DNA of 64,000 bases from Paenibacillus nanensis (GCF_003583765.1 NZ_QXQA01000005.1:1-64000), one strand, 5' to 3'; shown: positions 26,755-36,350, numbered from the stretch's first letter. The notes: a model not told the origin generated them from the letters alone. A program made the numbers and translations.

Positions 26755-27819
26755 CTATACGACTTTCCATTCTTTAAACGCTTCAGCCGGCGCTTTCTCC
26801 GTGTTAAATTGCTTGCCAACAATTGGAGCGAGCAGGGCCAAATCTTTAAGCAGCGCCGCGAACTGATCGGGGAATAAGGACTGGACACCGTCGCCCGTCA
26901 TGGAGTTATCCGGATCCGTGTGCATCTCGATGATAAGTCCGTTCGCCCCTGCGGCCACCGACGCCTTCGCCATCGGCTCAACCAGCTCGCGGCGGCCCGT
27001 TCCATGGCTTGGGTCTGATATAACCGGCAGATGGCTGAGAGATTGCAGCACCGGAATCGCGCTTAAATCGAGCGTGTTTCTCGTGTAAGTTTCGAACGTT
27101 CGGATTCCCCGCTCGCATAACATAACGTTCGGGTTGCCGCCTGCGAGAATGTACTCAGCGGCATTCAAAAATTCGTCATAGGTTGCGCTGAAGCCTCTTT
27201 TCAGCAGGACAGGCGTTTGAATCGTACCGAGCTTACGGAGCAAGTCGAAGTTCTGCATGTTGCGCGTGCCGACCTGCAAAATATCCGCGTATTCCGCGCA
27301 TACATCCACGTACTCCGGCGTCATGACTTCCGTAATCGTCAAGAGACCATGCTTCTTGCCCGCCTCGGCCATCATCGCGAGGCCTTCTATGCCGATACCT
27401 TGGAAGCTGTAAGGTCCCGTTCTCGGTTTAAAAGCCCCGCCGCGCAGCACTTGACCGCCTGCGGCCTTCACCAGCCTCGCGATCTCGTCGATCTGCTCCG
27501 GCGTCTCGACAGCGCACGGTCCGCCCATAACGACCAGATTGTTTCCGCCGATCTTAACGCCCTTAATTTCGATAACGGTATCGTCCGGATGAAAATCCCG
27601 GCTTGCCAGCTTGTAAGACTTCGATATCTTAATCACGTTCTCCACGTCTTTCATGGACCGGAGATGCTCGGCGAGCGTCGGCTCCGCTTTCCCGATAATG
27701 CCGATTACCGTACGGTCCGTTCCCCTCGACACATGTGCTTGCACGCCGTTATTTTCGATGTACGCGACAATTTCCCTAATTCGTTCGTCGGTCACATTAT
27801 TTTTTGTAATGACAATCAT
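26755..27819 (-). CDS. aroF: 3-deoxy-7-phosphoheptulonate (DAHP) synthase, type I-beta with N-terminal regulatory domain
   Basis: First step of aromatic amino acid synthesis, joining phosphoenolpyruvate and erythrose 4-phosphate. Residues 1-75 form a small ferredoxin-like (ACT-like) domain, as in Thermotoga-type enzymes where it mediates feedback inhibition by tyrosine or phenylalanine; the barrel follows (GGPCAVET, FKPRTGPYSFQG, LLKRGFSAT, SDPSHGTGRRE). Two in-frame ATG codons are possible, 27825 and 27819; the second has AGGGGAG at better spacing (8 nt). 354 residues. An unusual repeated leader lies just upstream. No other aro gene is adjacent. Confidence 0.95.
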   Translation of the reverse strand: MIVITKNNVTDERIREIVAYIENNGVQAHVSRGTDRTVIGIIGKAEPTLAEHLRSMKDVENVIKISKSYKLASRDFHPDDTVIEIKGVKIGGNNLVVMGGPCAVETPEQIDEIARLVKAAGGQVLRGGAFKPRTGPYSFQGIGIEGLAMMAEAGKKHGLLTITEVMTPEYVDVCAEYADILQVGTRNMQNFDLLRKLGTIQTPVLLKRGFSATYDEFLNAAEYILAGGNPNVMLCERGIRTFETYTRNTLDLSAIPVLQSLSHLPVISDPSHGTGRRELVEPMAKASVAAGANGLIIEMHTDPDNSMTGDGVQSLFPDQFAALLKDLALLAPIVGKQFNTEKAPAEAFKEWKVV

Positions 27820-27840
27820 GTCCATCTCTCCCCTTTAAAT

Positions 27841-27888
27841 GCTTTTCCACTTTTAAGCTTTTAGGCTTTTAAGCTTTTATGCTTTTAT
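27841..27888. repeat. Degenerate 8-10 bp tandem repeat in the DAHP synthase leader
   Basis: Five to six copies of a GCTTTTA/AGCTTTT-like unit follow each other, starting just beyond the ribosome-binding site of the DAHP synthase gene. On the sense strand this reads as repeated ATAAAAGC/TTAAAAGC. It could be slippage-prone. No leader peptide rich in aromatic codons or attenuator was found there. Confidence 0.65.
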
Positions 27889-27937
27889 CTGTTAAAGTTA
27901 CTATAACGGATTTATCCCCCATCGTCAACACTTCCAT

Positions 27938-27984
27938 ACAAAAAAGACAGACTGGAATGCAGGCACACGCCTCCCGTCTGTCTT
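27938..27984 (-). terminator. Terminator of ispH
   Basis: AAGACAGAC (27944-27952) pairs with GTCTGTCTT (27976-27984), with an inner AGGC/GCCT stem; TTTTTTGTATGG follows on the minus strand. Confidence 0.9.
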
Positions 27985-27999
27985 GCCGATGATTATGAA

Positions 28000-28968
28000 T
28001 TAAACCGATGTTTCCTTGCTTTCACTTGATTTAACCCGGACGTTCGGAAGCAGTTTGTTCATGTTCACCGTCCGCTTCAGTTCCCAGGTCGAAGGATCGC
28101 GATAATCATACTGCTCCAAGTAAGCAATGACTTCCTTCGTTATCGGCGTAGGCGTAGAAGCGCCCGAAGTGACGGCAACTCGCTCGATGCCCTCCAGCCA
28201 CTCCCGCTTAATCTCGGACACATCCGAGACGCGGTACGCCTTCACGCCAGCGATTTCTTCCGATACTTGCGCCAGCCGGTTCGAGTTATTGCTTCTAGGG
28301 TCGCCCACTACAATACAAAGCTGGGCCGCGCCAGCCTGCTCCGCTACCGCTTCCTGACGCACCTGTGTCGCTAAGCAAATCTCGTTATGCACTTCCGCAT
28401 GCGGATATTTCTGCTGGAGCTTATTTATAATATGGCGGATATCCCATTGGGACATGGTTGTTTGATTCGTAATAATAATCTTGCCTTCCGGTACCTGAAG
28501 CCCCTCGATCTCTTCTTCTTTCTCGATGAGATGCACGCGGTCCGGTGCAACGCCTATTGCGCCTTCCGGCTCCGGATGGCCCTTCTTGCCGATATAGATG
28601 ATATGATAGCCCTCCGCCGTCTTCTCGCGGATCAGATCATGCGTCTTCGTAACGTCCGGACATGTTGCGTCCACAACGGACAAGCCCTTCTGTCTCGCCC
28701 GCTCGCGAACCTCCGGAGATACGCCGTGCGCCGTGAAGATGACCGTGCCCTTTTCGATCTGCTCCAATATTTCCAGGCGATTCGCGCCGTCCAGCGTAAT
28801 GACGCCTTCTTTCTCGAACGCTTCCGTGACATGCGCATTATGAACGATCATGCCGAGAATATAGATTGGACGGGGCAGATCCAAATTTTTAGCCGTTTGC
28901 AAGGCGAGCACCATCGCGTCGACAACGCCATAGCAGTAGCCTCTCGGCGATATTTTCACAATTTCCAT
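28000..28968 (-). CDS. ispH: 4-hydroxy-3-methylbut-2-enyl diphosphate reductase
   Basis: Last step of the MEP isoprenoid pathway, an iron-sulfur enzyme of 322 residues. The three cluster cysteines are present: Cys12 in RGYCYGV, Cys103 in DATCPDV and a third in [12 protein letters not shown] near 195. [11 protein letters not shown] and [13 protein letters not shown] are also conserved. It ends in a terminator. It stands alone between the two-component pair and the DAHP synthase gene. Confidence 0.97.
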   Translation of the reverse strand: MEIVKISPRGYCYGVVDAMVLALQTAKNLDLPRPIYILGMIVHNAHVTEAFEKEGVITLDGANRLEILEQIEKGTVIFTAHGVSPEVRERARQKGLSVVDATCPDVTKTHDLIREKTAEGYHIIYIGKKGHPEPEGAIGVAPDRVHLIEKEEEIEGLQVPEGKIIITNQTTMSQWDIRHIINKLQQKYPHAEVHNEICLATQVRQEAVAEQAGAAQLCIVVGDPRSNNSNRLAQVSEEIAGVKAYRVSDVSEIKREWLEGIERVAVTSGASTPTPITKEVIAYLEQYDYRDPSTWELKRTVNMNKLLPNVRVKSSESKETSV

Positions 28969-29010
28969 TGTTGCACCTGCTTTCTTGCAGACTCCTATCC
29001 ACTAGGCCAA

Positions 29011-30525
29011 TCATTCTTCTATATGGTCTGCTTCTACCATTATAGTCGAATCGTCCCGCCGGGAAAAGTCTATCGGCAGCCAAACCGTAAACGTAGTCCC
29101 CTCGTTTTCTCTCGTGACGACTTCAACGGAGCCCCCGTGCTCATCTAAGATCCATTTGGCAATCGACAAGCCGAGTCCTGTTCCTACCGTAACGCCCCGC
29201 GATTCGTCAGCCCGGTAAAACCGGTCGAAAATATGAGGAATCTCATCCGGATTCATGCCGATTCCCGTATCTTCAATAATCCAGCCAATATGGCCATCCT
29301 TCCGGACCGCCCGAAGCTCGACATAGCCGTTCGGCGTATATTTGAACGCGTTCTCGATGAAGATGAAGAGCAGCTGCTGCAAGTAATCGTGATTGCCGTA
29401 GACGTGAACATCCCGAAGCTTCGATAGATCGCCTATTCTCCAATCCGCCGACCTAGGAAGGAGGCCGGCTCTGCGCGCCACTTCTTCCGTAAGCGGAAGG
29501 AGCGGCAAGGACTGCTTCTCCATGACATAGCCCGCATCGGCGCGCGCAAGCGCAAGGAGATCGCCTACCAGCGTGCTCATGCGCTTCGCCTCGGCGGCGA
29601 TATCGGACATGGCTTCGCTCGACATCTCCCAATGGTCGGCCGTCAGCCTCAGCCCTTCTCCCGCGGCCGAAGCGCCTGACTCTTTGGCCCGCGACCACAT
29701 TTTCTCCAGCAAATCGATATTGCCTCGGATCGTCGTAAGCGGCGTACGGAGCTCATGGGACGCGTCGGAGACGAATCTGCGCTGCGCTTTATAGGCTTCG
29801 TCAAGCTCGTTGTAGGCTTTCTCCAGCCTCGCTAACATCGTATTCAGCGTATCGACAAGCTGCCCGATTTCATCCTTCGGTCCGTTCGCAGGAATGCGAA
29901 CGCTCAAATCCGAGCCCTTCTCGATTTGGCGTGTGGCGCTAATGACTTGCCCGATCGGACGGAGCGCCTGGCGCGCGATCAGCAGTCCGACCGTAAATGC
30001 GATGAGGACGACGGCGAGAGAGGCGAAAATTAAAGTCGTGCGAAGACCGTCCATAAACTTCTCTTCATTATAAGGAATAGCTCCCACTTGAAGAAGGCCG
30101 ACTAATTGGTTATTGATAACAATCGGCCGTTGATACACGATCATGCTATAATCTTTGCCTTCGATATTCAGCTTATATTTGACAAATGCCCGATCCGGAT
30201 TGGTTGTATGTTCAGGAAACGGGATAAGGGCGTTTATCGTTTTTAAATTTCTGGATTGCCGGATTACATTACCTTCTTCATAGTTAACAAGCTGAATATA
30301 TACGTCCTTGTCAAGGATTCCGCGATCCTCAACGTTAAGATCAAGCGTGTTAAAAAACATCATCGCGTTAATTCGCATGCTCTCGCTGTCTTTTCGAACT
30401 TGCTCTTTCAGGTCATTATACGTATTCCAATTGATAAACATATAAACTGCGACTCCGAACACCAGCAGCGTCACCGCAAGCAGCCCCGAATACCATAATG
30501 TAAGGCGAAGCCGTATGGACATCAT
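29011..30525 (-). CDS. Sensor histidine kinase with extracytoplasmic domain and HAMP
   Basis: A 504-residue membrane kinase (or 503 from the second ATG): TM1 near 7-29, an external domain of about 130 residues, TM2 near 165-187, HAMP (RQALRPIGQVISATRQI), HisKA with phospho-histidine in FVSDASHELRTPLTTIRG, and an HATPase domain (ENAFKYTPNG, EDTGIGM, GTGLGLSIAKWILDEHGG). It resembles the ArlS/CssS group. The start follows the response regulator stop by 2 bp, so the two are one operon. The stimulus is unknown; the htrA gene directly upstream suggests envelope stress. Confidence 0.94.
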   Translation of the reverse strand: MMSIRLRLTLWYSGLLAVTLLVFGVAVYMFINWNTYNDLKEQVRKDSESMRINAMMFFNTLDLNVEDRGILDKDVYIQLVNYEEGNVIRQSRNLKTINALIPFPEHTTNPDRAFVKYKLNIEGKDYSMIVYQRPIVINNQLVGLLQVGAIPYNEEKFMDGLRTTLIFASLAVVLIAFTVGLLIARQALRPIGQVISATRQIEKGSDLSVRIPANGPKDEIGQLVDTLNTMLARLEKAYNELDEAYKAQRRFVSDASHELRTPLTTIRGNIDLLEKMWSRAKESGASAAGEGLRLTADHWEMSSEAMSDIAAEAKRMSTLVGDLLALARADAGYVMEKQSLPLLPLTEEVARRAGLLPRSADWRIGDLSKLRDVHVYGNHDYLQQLLFIFIENAFKYTPNGYVELRAVRKDGHIGWIIEDTGIGMNPDEIPHIFDRFYRADESRGVTVGTGLGLSIAKWILDEHGGSVEVVTRENEGTTFTVWLPIDFSRRDDSTIMVEADHIEE

Positions 30526-30527
30526 GT

Positions 30528-31220
30528 TTAACCTGCCTCTCCCCTAAGCACATATCCAGTGCCGCGCACGGTTTGAATGATGCGCTTGCCGCCGCCGTCC
30601 TCCAGCTTCTGGCGCAGCATCGCGATATAAACCTCCAGCACATTCGACTCCCCGCTGAAGTCGAAGCCCCATATTTTCTCCATAATGGCGTCTCTAGTCA
30701 GCACCCGCTTCGGGTTTTGCATAAAGAGCAGCAGCAGATCATATTCTTTGCTCGTCAGTTCGATCCTTCTGCCGGAACGGATCGCTTCGCGAGCATCCAT
30801 ATCGAGGACCAAATCCTCGAATGAAAGCTGGCTGCCTTGTTCCTCAAACTTATCCGATTTACGGCGAAGAAGCGCTCTTACCCGCGCAAGCAGCTCCTCC
30901 AAAGCAAACGGCTTCACCACATAATCGTCCGCGCCAAGATCAAGTCCCTTTACGCGGTCAATCACGTCATCTTTCGCCGTCAGCATCATAATCGGAACCG
31001 CGCTGCCACCCTGCCTGACGCGCCGGCATACTTCCCAGCCGTCAATCTGCGGCATCATGACATCGAGTATCAATAAATCCGGCTCGATCGTCAGCAGCTT
31101 CTTTAACCCTTCAGCACCGTTGGAGGCCGTCGTCACTTCGTACCCTTCGAAAGCCAAACTTCGGCGAAGCATCGAAATAATTTTGTCGTCATCGTCAACA
31201 ACTACGATATGCGGTCTCAT
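30528..31220 (-). CDS. OmpR-family response regulator, partner of the following kinase
   Basis: A 230-residue regulator. Receiver: VVVDDDDKI, phospho-acceptor Asp in LLILDVMMPQIDGWEV, MLTAKDD, VVKPFA. Winged helix in the C-terminal half (LTSKEYDLLLLFMQ, SNVLEVYIAMLRQKLE, TVRGTGYVLRG). ATG 31220 is preceded by a GGTGG-ACGAGG stretch; nine further residues upstream are open but unlikely. It lies in a two-gene operon with its kinase and directly behind the htrA terminator. Confidence 0.95.
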   Translation of the reverse strand: MRPHIVVVDDDDKIISMLRRSLAFEGYEVTTASNGAEGLKKLLTIEPDLLILDVMMPQIDGWEVCRRVRQGGSAVPIMMLTAKDDVIDRVKGLDLGADDYVVKPFALEELLARVRALLRRKSDKFEEQGSQLSFEDLVLDMDAREAIRSGRRIELTSKEYDLLLLFMQNPKRVLTRDAIMEKIWGFDFSGESNVLEVYIAMLRQKLEDGGGKRIIQTVRGTGYVLRGEAG

Positions 31221-31245
31221 CCTCGTCCACCCTTCCGCGCTTAAC

Positions 31246-31279
31246 AAAAAGCGCAGAACGCTTTCGCTCTGCGCTTTTT
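31246..31279 (-). terminator. Terminator of the htrA-like gene
   Basis: AAAAAGCGCAGA (31246-31257) pairs perfectly with TCTGCGCTTTTT (31268-31279), giving T-runs on both strands. Confidence 0.93.
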
Positions 31280-31295
31280 ATAGCCGCCCGTTCTT

Positions 31296-32816
31296 TTATT
31301 CTTCCAAACCGAAGGCGTTCCGGTCGCCGATCGTGACGGTAATCGTCATCTCTTCTTGTTGGCGGATAATATTGAACTCGACTTCCTCGCCAACCTTATG
31401 GGATTGAATTTCTTTGATCAACGCGTCCGTCGTGCTCAGCTTTTTGCCTTCAACGCCTACAATGACGTCGTATTGCTTCAGTCCGGCCACATAAGCCGGG
31501 GAGTTGTAGTAGACGCTTCTGACTAGCGCGCCTTCCTTCTCCTCAATGCCAAGCTGCTTCGCGAACTCTTCATTCATGTCAGTCAGCTCCGCTCCGATGA
31601 ACGGCGCCGGCTCCTTCGGAATTTCCGTGTTGTTCTTCAGGCTGTCGAGCACTTCCGTTATCGTGCTGGTCGGAATCGCAAAGCCGATGCCTTGCGCCTG
31701 GGAGCTGACGGCCGTGTTAATGCCGATCACTTCGCCTTTTATATTCAGAAGCGGACCGCCGGAGTTGCCCGGATTAATGGAAGCATCCGTCTGAAGCAAA
31801 TGCTTGTAATTCCGCTCGCCGTTCGCGTCCTGAATATCGATCGGACGCTCCTTCGCGCTTAGAACGCCGGCAGTAATCGTGTGGTCAAAACCGTAAGGAT
31901 TGCCGATCGCCACGACCCAGTCGCCGATATTGATGTCATCCGAGCTGCCGAGCGGAAGAGTAGGGAAAGCCTTCTCTCCTTCAATTTTTACAACCGCAAG
32001 GTCGAGATCGTAGCTGGAGCCAAGAAGCTTCGCCGTAAATGGCTTATCGTACCCCTGCACCGTAATACGAATTTCGTCCGCATCGCCGATTACATGCTGA
32101 TTCGTTAGGATATAGCCTGTGGAATCGAAGAAAAATCCGGTGCCGATACCCGATTGCTGGAGCTCGCCGCCCTGCTCTTGCTGCTGATCCGTCGTGCCAG
32201 GATAGTTATCCCCGAAAAACTGGCGGAAAAACGGATCGTCGAACAGGCTGCTGCCGCTGCGGTTCGTTTGCGGTTTCACAAACGTTTCGATCTTGACAAC
32301 CGCTGGACTCGCCGTTTCAAAAAGCTGAGCGATATTATCGGGACGCGCCGCCGCCATGGACGCTGTCGAGCCGCTAGTTGCCGCGGAATCTCCGGATGCT
32401 CCCTTTTCAGTCTGCGTTGTCGCTACGCTTTCTACCGTTGGCGTAAACCAGTTGCGCACGTCGGCCGTATACATCAGTCCCCCTACAACGACTACGCCGG
32501 CCAAGAAGGAGATGAATACGGATTTAAACGACGTTCCTTTTTTTTCTCTTACCTGGAACGCGGGCTTGCCTGGACCCGACGTCGAAAATGTGCGCAGCTG
32601 AGGCGGCTGTGGCTGTTCGTTCTCCGCTTGGCCGCTATACGCTTCTCCGATTTCCTCACTGCTTGTTTGCGGAGCAGAAGGCGCAGGCTGCAGCGAATCG
32701 TTGGTCATGGGGCCGTACGAATAATAATAGGATGGCTTCAATTCCTGTTCAGGCTGCTTCGGTTCCTCCGGCTTGAAGAAATCGTCATAACCCTTTTTAT
32801 TGTTTTGATCATCCAT
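31296..32816 (-). CDS. htrA: HtrA/DegP-like membrane-anchored serine protease
   Basis: Quality-control protease acting outside the membrane. The 506-residue protein has a Pro/Gln/Tyr-rich cytosolic N-terminus (1-97), one membrane helix (about 98-117), a linker, a trypsin-like domain with His241 (TNQHVIGD), Asp272 (YDLDLAVV) and Ser352 (NPGNSGGP), and one PDZ domain (about 405-495). This is the HtrA/HtrB/YyxA architecture of Bacillales. In B. subtilis these genes are induced by the CssRS two-component system; the two-component operon lying directly downstream here may play that part, but no operator was identified. Confidence 0.95.
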   Translation of the reverse strand: MDDQNNKKGYDDFFKPEEPKQPEQELKPSYYYSYGPMTNDSLQPAPSAPQTSSEEIGEAYSGQAENEQPQPPQLRTFSTSGPGKPAFQVREKKGTSFKSVFISFLAGVVVVGGLMYTADVRNWFTPTVESVATTQTEKGASGDSAATSGSTASMAAARPDNIAQLFETASPAVVKIETFVKPQTNRSGSSLFDDPFFRQFFGDNYPGTTDQQQEQGGELQQSGIGTGFFFDSTGYILTNQHVIGDADEIRITVQGYDKPFTAKLLGSSYDLDLAVVKIEGEKAFPTLPLGSSDDINIGDWVVAIGNPYGFDHTITAGVLSAKERPIDIQDANGERNYKHLLQTDASINPGNSGGPLLNIKGEVIGINTAVSSQAQGIGFAIPTSTITEVLDSLKNNTEIPKEPAPFIGAELTDMNEEFAKQLGIEEKEGALVRSVYYNSPAYVAGLKQYDVIVGVEGKKLSTTDALIKEIQSHKVGEEVEFNIIRQQEEMTITVTIGDRNAFGLEE

Positions 32817-32930
32817 TTTGTGTTCTCCTCCGTTTATGACTTCCTTGATCTATTTAAATGGTTGTTATTGATTAGTTCTATCATGCACATTCTACCTTAA
32901 AACAAACTTAAAAGGAATTTAATCTAACAT

Positions 32931-32958
32931 AAAAAACTCTCCCCAATTGCAGGGAGAG
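32931..32958 (-). terminator. Terminator of the YugN-like gene
   Basis: CTCTCCC (32937-32943) pairs with GGGAGAG (32952-32958); six T residues follow on the minus strand. Confidence 0.88.
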
Positions 32959-32985
32959 CTGATTCATGCCGTTCCTTTTGCTGTA

Positions 32986-33399
32986 TTAACGAGCGATTTC
33001 GCTCTCAATGACCCTGACTTTTTCCTTGGCTCGCTCCACCCATCGCGGTTCGATGTCCGCGTCCGGATTCACGGGCGATTGGAATTGATCGAACAACGCC
33101 CCGAACACCCGAACGGAAGCTGAAGGATCCTCGCCTTCATTATAAAGATGCTTCAGCACGTACGGCTGCCCAAACTTGATTTGAGCGTTATTTTCGGATA
33201 ATTCGCTGTCTATATTGCCATCCGTTACTTGAAACGGGAGCCTGAGCCAAACCTTATTCTCTTCGTCTAGCGCGTGATCAAAGCTTCCGGCATGATAATC
33301 CCAGTTGCCTCCAAGCGCAAATTGATACTCTGCCAGCCGAGCCTGCATTTCCGTAAATTTCTTCTCCATGCCCTCGATCGAGGATGAGACAGGAATCAT
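32986..33399 (-). CDS. YugN-like family protein
   Basis: A 137-residue soluble protein without recognisable catalytic motif. It matches the YugN-like family of Bacillales in length and in segments such as LGGNWDYHAGSFDHALD, WLRLPFQV and PYVLKHLYNEGED. Function is unknown. ATG 33399 has GGAGGT with 8 nt spacing. It has its own terminator. Confidence 0.8.
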   Translation of the reverse strand: MIPVSSSIEGMEKKFTEMQARLAEYQFALGGNWDYHAGSFDHALDEENKVWLRLPFQVTDGNIDSELSENNAQIKFGQPYVLKHLYNEGEDPSASVRVFGALFDQFQSPVNPDADIEPRWVERAKEKVRVIESEIAR

Positions 33400-33474
33400 G
33401 ACGGCATACCTCCACTTTCCTCATATGACAAGTAGTATGTCCGCCGAGTCATGCCGTTATGCCTTATGACTAAG

Positions 33475-34140
33475 CTAGGCGCGCTTGGCCCAGCCTTTGC
33501 GATGCGCGAGCACCGCCAGCTGCGTGCGGTCTTCCATCTCGCATTTCATAAGTAGGTTGCTGACATGTGTTTTAACGGTTTTGATGCTGATATGAAGCTC
33601 CTCCGCAATTTCTTTGTTGGACAACCCGTCCGCAATCAGCAGAAGAACCTCCTTCTCGCGCTCCGTCAAATCCTCATCGCCGGACTGAGCCGTGCGTTGT
33701 CTGAGACCTCTCGTAAGCGCTTGGGATACGTCCGCTGTCATGACCGGCATTCCCTTAAACGCGCCGTTGATGGCATAGATCAGTTCTTCCGCGGACACCG
33801 TTTTGAGCACGTAGCTGACAGCTCCCGCTTCAATCGCGGCGTACACCTTGTCATCCTCCAAAAAGCTGGTCAGCATCACGATTTTGATTGCCGGAAATTT
33901 GGCCATAACGGATCTGGTCGCTTCAATCCCGTCCATCTCCGGCATCATCATATCCATCAAAATAATATCGGGATGCTCCTCTTCCTTACGAGCCTCCAGC
34001 CACTGAAGCGCTTCCTTGCCGTTGCCGGCTTCCGCGATGATGTCAAGCCTCGGCTCCAGCATCAGATATGTTCGAAGCCCGATTCGAACCATATCATGAT
34101 CATCGACAATCATTACTTTAATTTTATCGGAACTGTTCAT
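33475..34140 (-). CDS. liaR: Response regulator LiaR (NarL/LuxR family)
   Basis: A 221-residue regulator: receiver with VDDHDMV, phospho-acceptor Asp in IILMDMMMPEMDGI and KTVSAEE, then a LuxR-type helix-turn-helix (LTEREKEVLLLIADGLSNKEIAEELHISIKTVKTHVSN). Third gene of a liaF-liaS-liaR operon; its ATG overlaps the kinase stop codon by 4 bp. In B. subtilis LiaR responds to lipid II-cycle antibiotics and other envelope stress. The liaIH target genes are not next to it here. Confidence 0.95.
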   Translation of the reverse strand: MNSSDKIKVMIVDDHDMVRIGLRTYLMLEPRLDIIAEAGNGKEALQWLEARKEEEHPDIILMDMMMPEMDGIEATRSVMAKFPAIKIVMLTSFLEDDKVYAAIEAGAVSYVLKTVSAEELIYAINGAFKGMPVMTADVSQALTRGLRQRTAQSGDEDLTEREKEVLLLIADGLSNKEIAEELHISIKTVKTHVSNLLMKCEMEDRTQLAVLAHRKGWAKRA

Positions 34141-35171
34141 CGGTTCTGCTCTCCCCGGTACATTTTCGGTATCGTTACCTTCACTCTCGTGCCGCTGCCG
34201 ACCTTGCTGACGATGTCGGCTGTTCCCCCAAGCTTCTGCGCCCTCTCTTGCATGGTGGACAACCCGTAAGAGCCTGCTTTCACGGCATCCGCCTTAAAGC
34301 CATGCCCGTCATCGGCAAGGGTCATGACCACTTGGCGCTCCGTGTCGGCAAGCGTTAACGTCACATGATCGGCGCCGGAATGCTTCACGACGTTCGCCAT
34401 AGCTTCCTGCACGATCAGGAATAACTGGTGCTCCTTCGCTTCGCTCAATCTTTCCGTCAGCCGCCACTCCATGGAGCCCTGCAAATTGTTCTGCCTGCAA
34501 TAATCGGGAAACCACTTGTCCAGCGCCTCCTGCAGCGTCCGGCCTTCCAGCTCCATTGGGCGCAGCTGCGCAATGAAGTTACGCATTTGCTTCTGCGCGA
34601 GATTGGACATTTGAATAAGCTGATCCAATACGGAAAGCGCGCGCTCCTGATCGACCTGCTGAAGCTTAGGCAAAGATGAAGCGCACATATGGATCGCGAA
34701 CAGCTGCTGGCTGACCGTGTCGTGCAGGTCACGCGCAAGCCGCTTCCTTTCCTCGAGGACCGCGGCTTCGTTGGACGCCGCTTCCGTAAGCACCTTCTCC
34801 TCACCCATGCGCTGAAGCACTTTCATTTTCTCTTCCATTTGCTCGGCAAGCTCGTTAAACTCCCGATAGATTTGGATGAACGAATTATTGCCTTCTTCGG
34901 AAATGCGAACCTCATAATTGCCGTTCACCATTTGCTTGAGCGAGAGATAAAGCGTATCCAGTCTTCGCCCGAACCGCTGCGCCGCCCAGTAGCCGAAGCC
35001 GCCGCTTAAGAGCAGGATGAGGAGGCCAATCCAAAGCTTGACCTCCCATACCCCCATATGCTCGGATAATGCGTTCCATACCACAATCGATAGCAAAACG
35101 GTGACAGCGGAAGCGATCACGAATATGCCGACCAATTCCCACTTTCCGCTTCGCAAGAAACGAACCATCAT
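34137..35171 (-). CDS. liaS: Sensor histidine kinase LiaS
   Basis: A 344-residue intramembrane-sensing kinase: two membrane helices near 12-33 and 42-62 with a very short external loop, HAMP, HisKA_3 with the phospho-histidine in LARDLHDTVSQQLFAIHM, and an HATPase domain (EAMANVVKHS, ADDGHGF, GLSTMQERA). It lies 7 bp after liaF and overlaps liaR by 4 bp. In the known system LiaF holds LiaS inactive until envelope stress. Confidence 0.95.
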   Translation of the reverse strand: MMVRFLRSGKWELVGIFVIASAVTVLLSIVVWNALSEHMGVWEVKLWIGLLILLLSGGFGYWAAQRFGRRLDTLYLSLKQMVNGNYEVRISEEGNNSFIQIYREFNELAEQMEEKMKVLQRMGEEKVLTEAASNEAAVLEERKRLARDLHDTVSQQLFAIHMCASSLPKLQQVDQERALSVLDQLIQMSNLAQKQMRNFIAQLRPMELEGRTLQEALDKWFPDYCRQNNLQGSMEWRLTERLSEAKEHQLFLIVQEAMANVVKHSGADHVTLTLADTERQVVMTLADDGHGFKADAVKAGSYGLSTMQERAQKLGGTADIVSKVGSGTRVKVTIPKMYRGEQNR

Positions 35172-35178
35172 GTTGCCG

Positions 35179-36204
35179 TCACCCCACCTTAGTTACGCGC
35201 GTATCGCCGATAAAGGAGCTGACGATGAGCTTAATTTTCCGATCCGCATCCGAGTAGCTCGGCGATTTCGTGTTCACATTGGTGAACATGCCGCCTTCCC
35301 GTTGGCCCAGTACCTTGACGTCGCCGATGAATGAGGTGGACACGACCTGAACGCCAAGCTCATAATCGTTCGGCACATATACTTTCACATCGCCGATGAA
35401 AGACGATATCGTGATTTTGGTTTCGCCCAGCGGTATTTGCGCCTTCGTCAAATCAAGCACCGTATCGCCGATAAAATGCGAAATGTTGAGCGGGCGCAGC
35501 TCCCAATAATCATGTCCCATATGGATGTCGCCGATGAAGCCGGACTTATTGATAACGTTCGAATCATGGTTCCACCACTCCACATGCTCCTTGCGTCCGT
35601 CACAGCTGTTCCGCGGCTTGCGCTTTCTCTTGTATTTCTCATAATCGTCGTCATGGTCATGCTCATATCCGCTGCCGTATTGTTTGTACTCCTGCTTCTT
35701 CGCACTTGCAGACGATTGCGATTGCGCATGGCCGGATTGCTCCATCGCGTCTAGATCGACTCCCGTTGGATCGGGATGCAGCGGCGGCGCAGGCGGAATC
35801 GGCGCGTCGTCCTGATAAGGACGATAGGACTTCCAATCCTCAGACGGCGGCGAATGCGGTTTGGACCGGGGCTGCCATATCATGCGGAGTCCGATAAAAA
35901 TGATGATGATCGGGATGAGAAACGGAATGACATCCCCGATCGACCAAGTCGTGATCTCTAAATTATTACCGAGGAATACAGCTCCGATCACAACGAGAAT
36001 GAGTCCCCATAGCCCGGATCCGCCGTGAGTCCTTCCTGCCAGCATGGAGGTTAGCCCAAAATAAATGAGAATGCACGGCCAATAGGTCGAGAATATTTCT
36101 CCGATACTAAAGTCTATATAGCCGAGCTGTCTGAGCAGGAACGCCACGCCCAACGAAATGATAACAAGACCGGTAAAGAGCCGGCTTGCAAAGTGTCTGT
36201 TCAT
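35179..36204 (-). CDS. liaF: LiaF-type inhibitor, cell-wall-active antibiotic response protein
   Basis: A 341-residue membrane protein. About four membrane segments lie in the first 105 residues, then a Pro/His/Ser-rich cytosolic linker with DHDDDYEKYKRKRKPR, then the C-terminal LiaF domain built of repeated SFIGDV/SFIGDT strands. That linker (about 115-210) is longer and more charged than in B. subtilis LiaF. ATG 36204 has AAGGAG 9 nt upstream; an in-frame TTG at 36213 is less likely. First gene of liaFSR. Confidence 0.92.
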   Translation of the reverse strand: MNRHFASRLFTGLVIISLGVAFLLRQLGYIDFSIGEIFSTYWPCILIYFGLTSMLAGRTHGGSGLWGLILVVIGAVFLGNNLEITTWSIGDVIPFLIPIIIIFIGLRMIWQPRSKPHSPPSEDWKSYRPYQDDAPIPPAPPLHPDPTGVDLDAMEQSGHAQSQSSASAKKQEYKQYGSGYEHDHDDDYEKYKRKRKPRNSCDGRKEHVEWWNHDSNVINKSGFIGDIHMGHDYWELRPLNISHFIGDTVLDLTKAQIPLGETKITISSFIGDVKVYVPNDYELGVQVVSTSFIGDVKVLGQREGGMFTNVNTKSPSYSDADRKIKLIVSSFIGDTRVTKVG

Positions 36205-36350
36205 CCTGCACAACTCCTTATGCCTTTTACAATTTAATAATCTAAGTATACCGATGAATCGAAATCCGCATAAGGGACGACCGATTGAAATTGTCCTCGG
36301 TCTAGAGACCGAGGAACTCCCTCATCACTACCAATTCAGGGGAATACAGA

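Noticed and set aside
32154..32900. 248-residue ORF antisense to the 5' half of htrA
   Set aside because: Arg/Leu-rich shadow of htrA coding sequence; no independent support.
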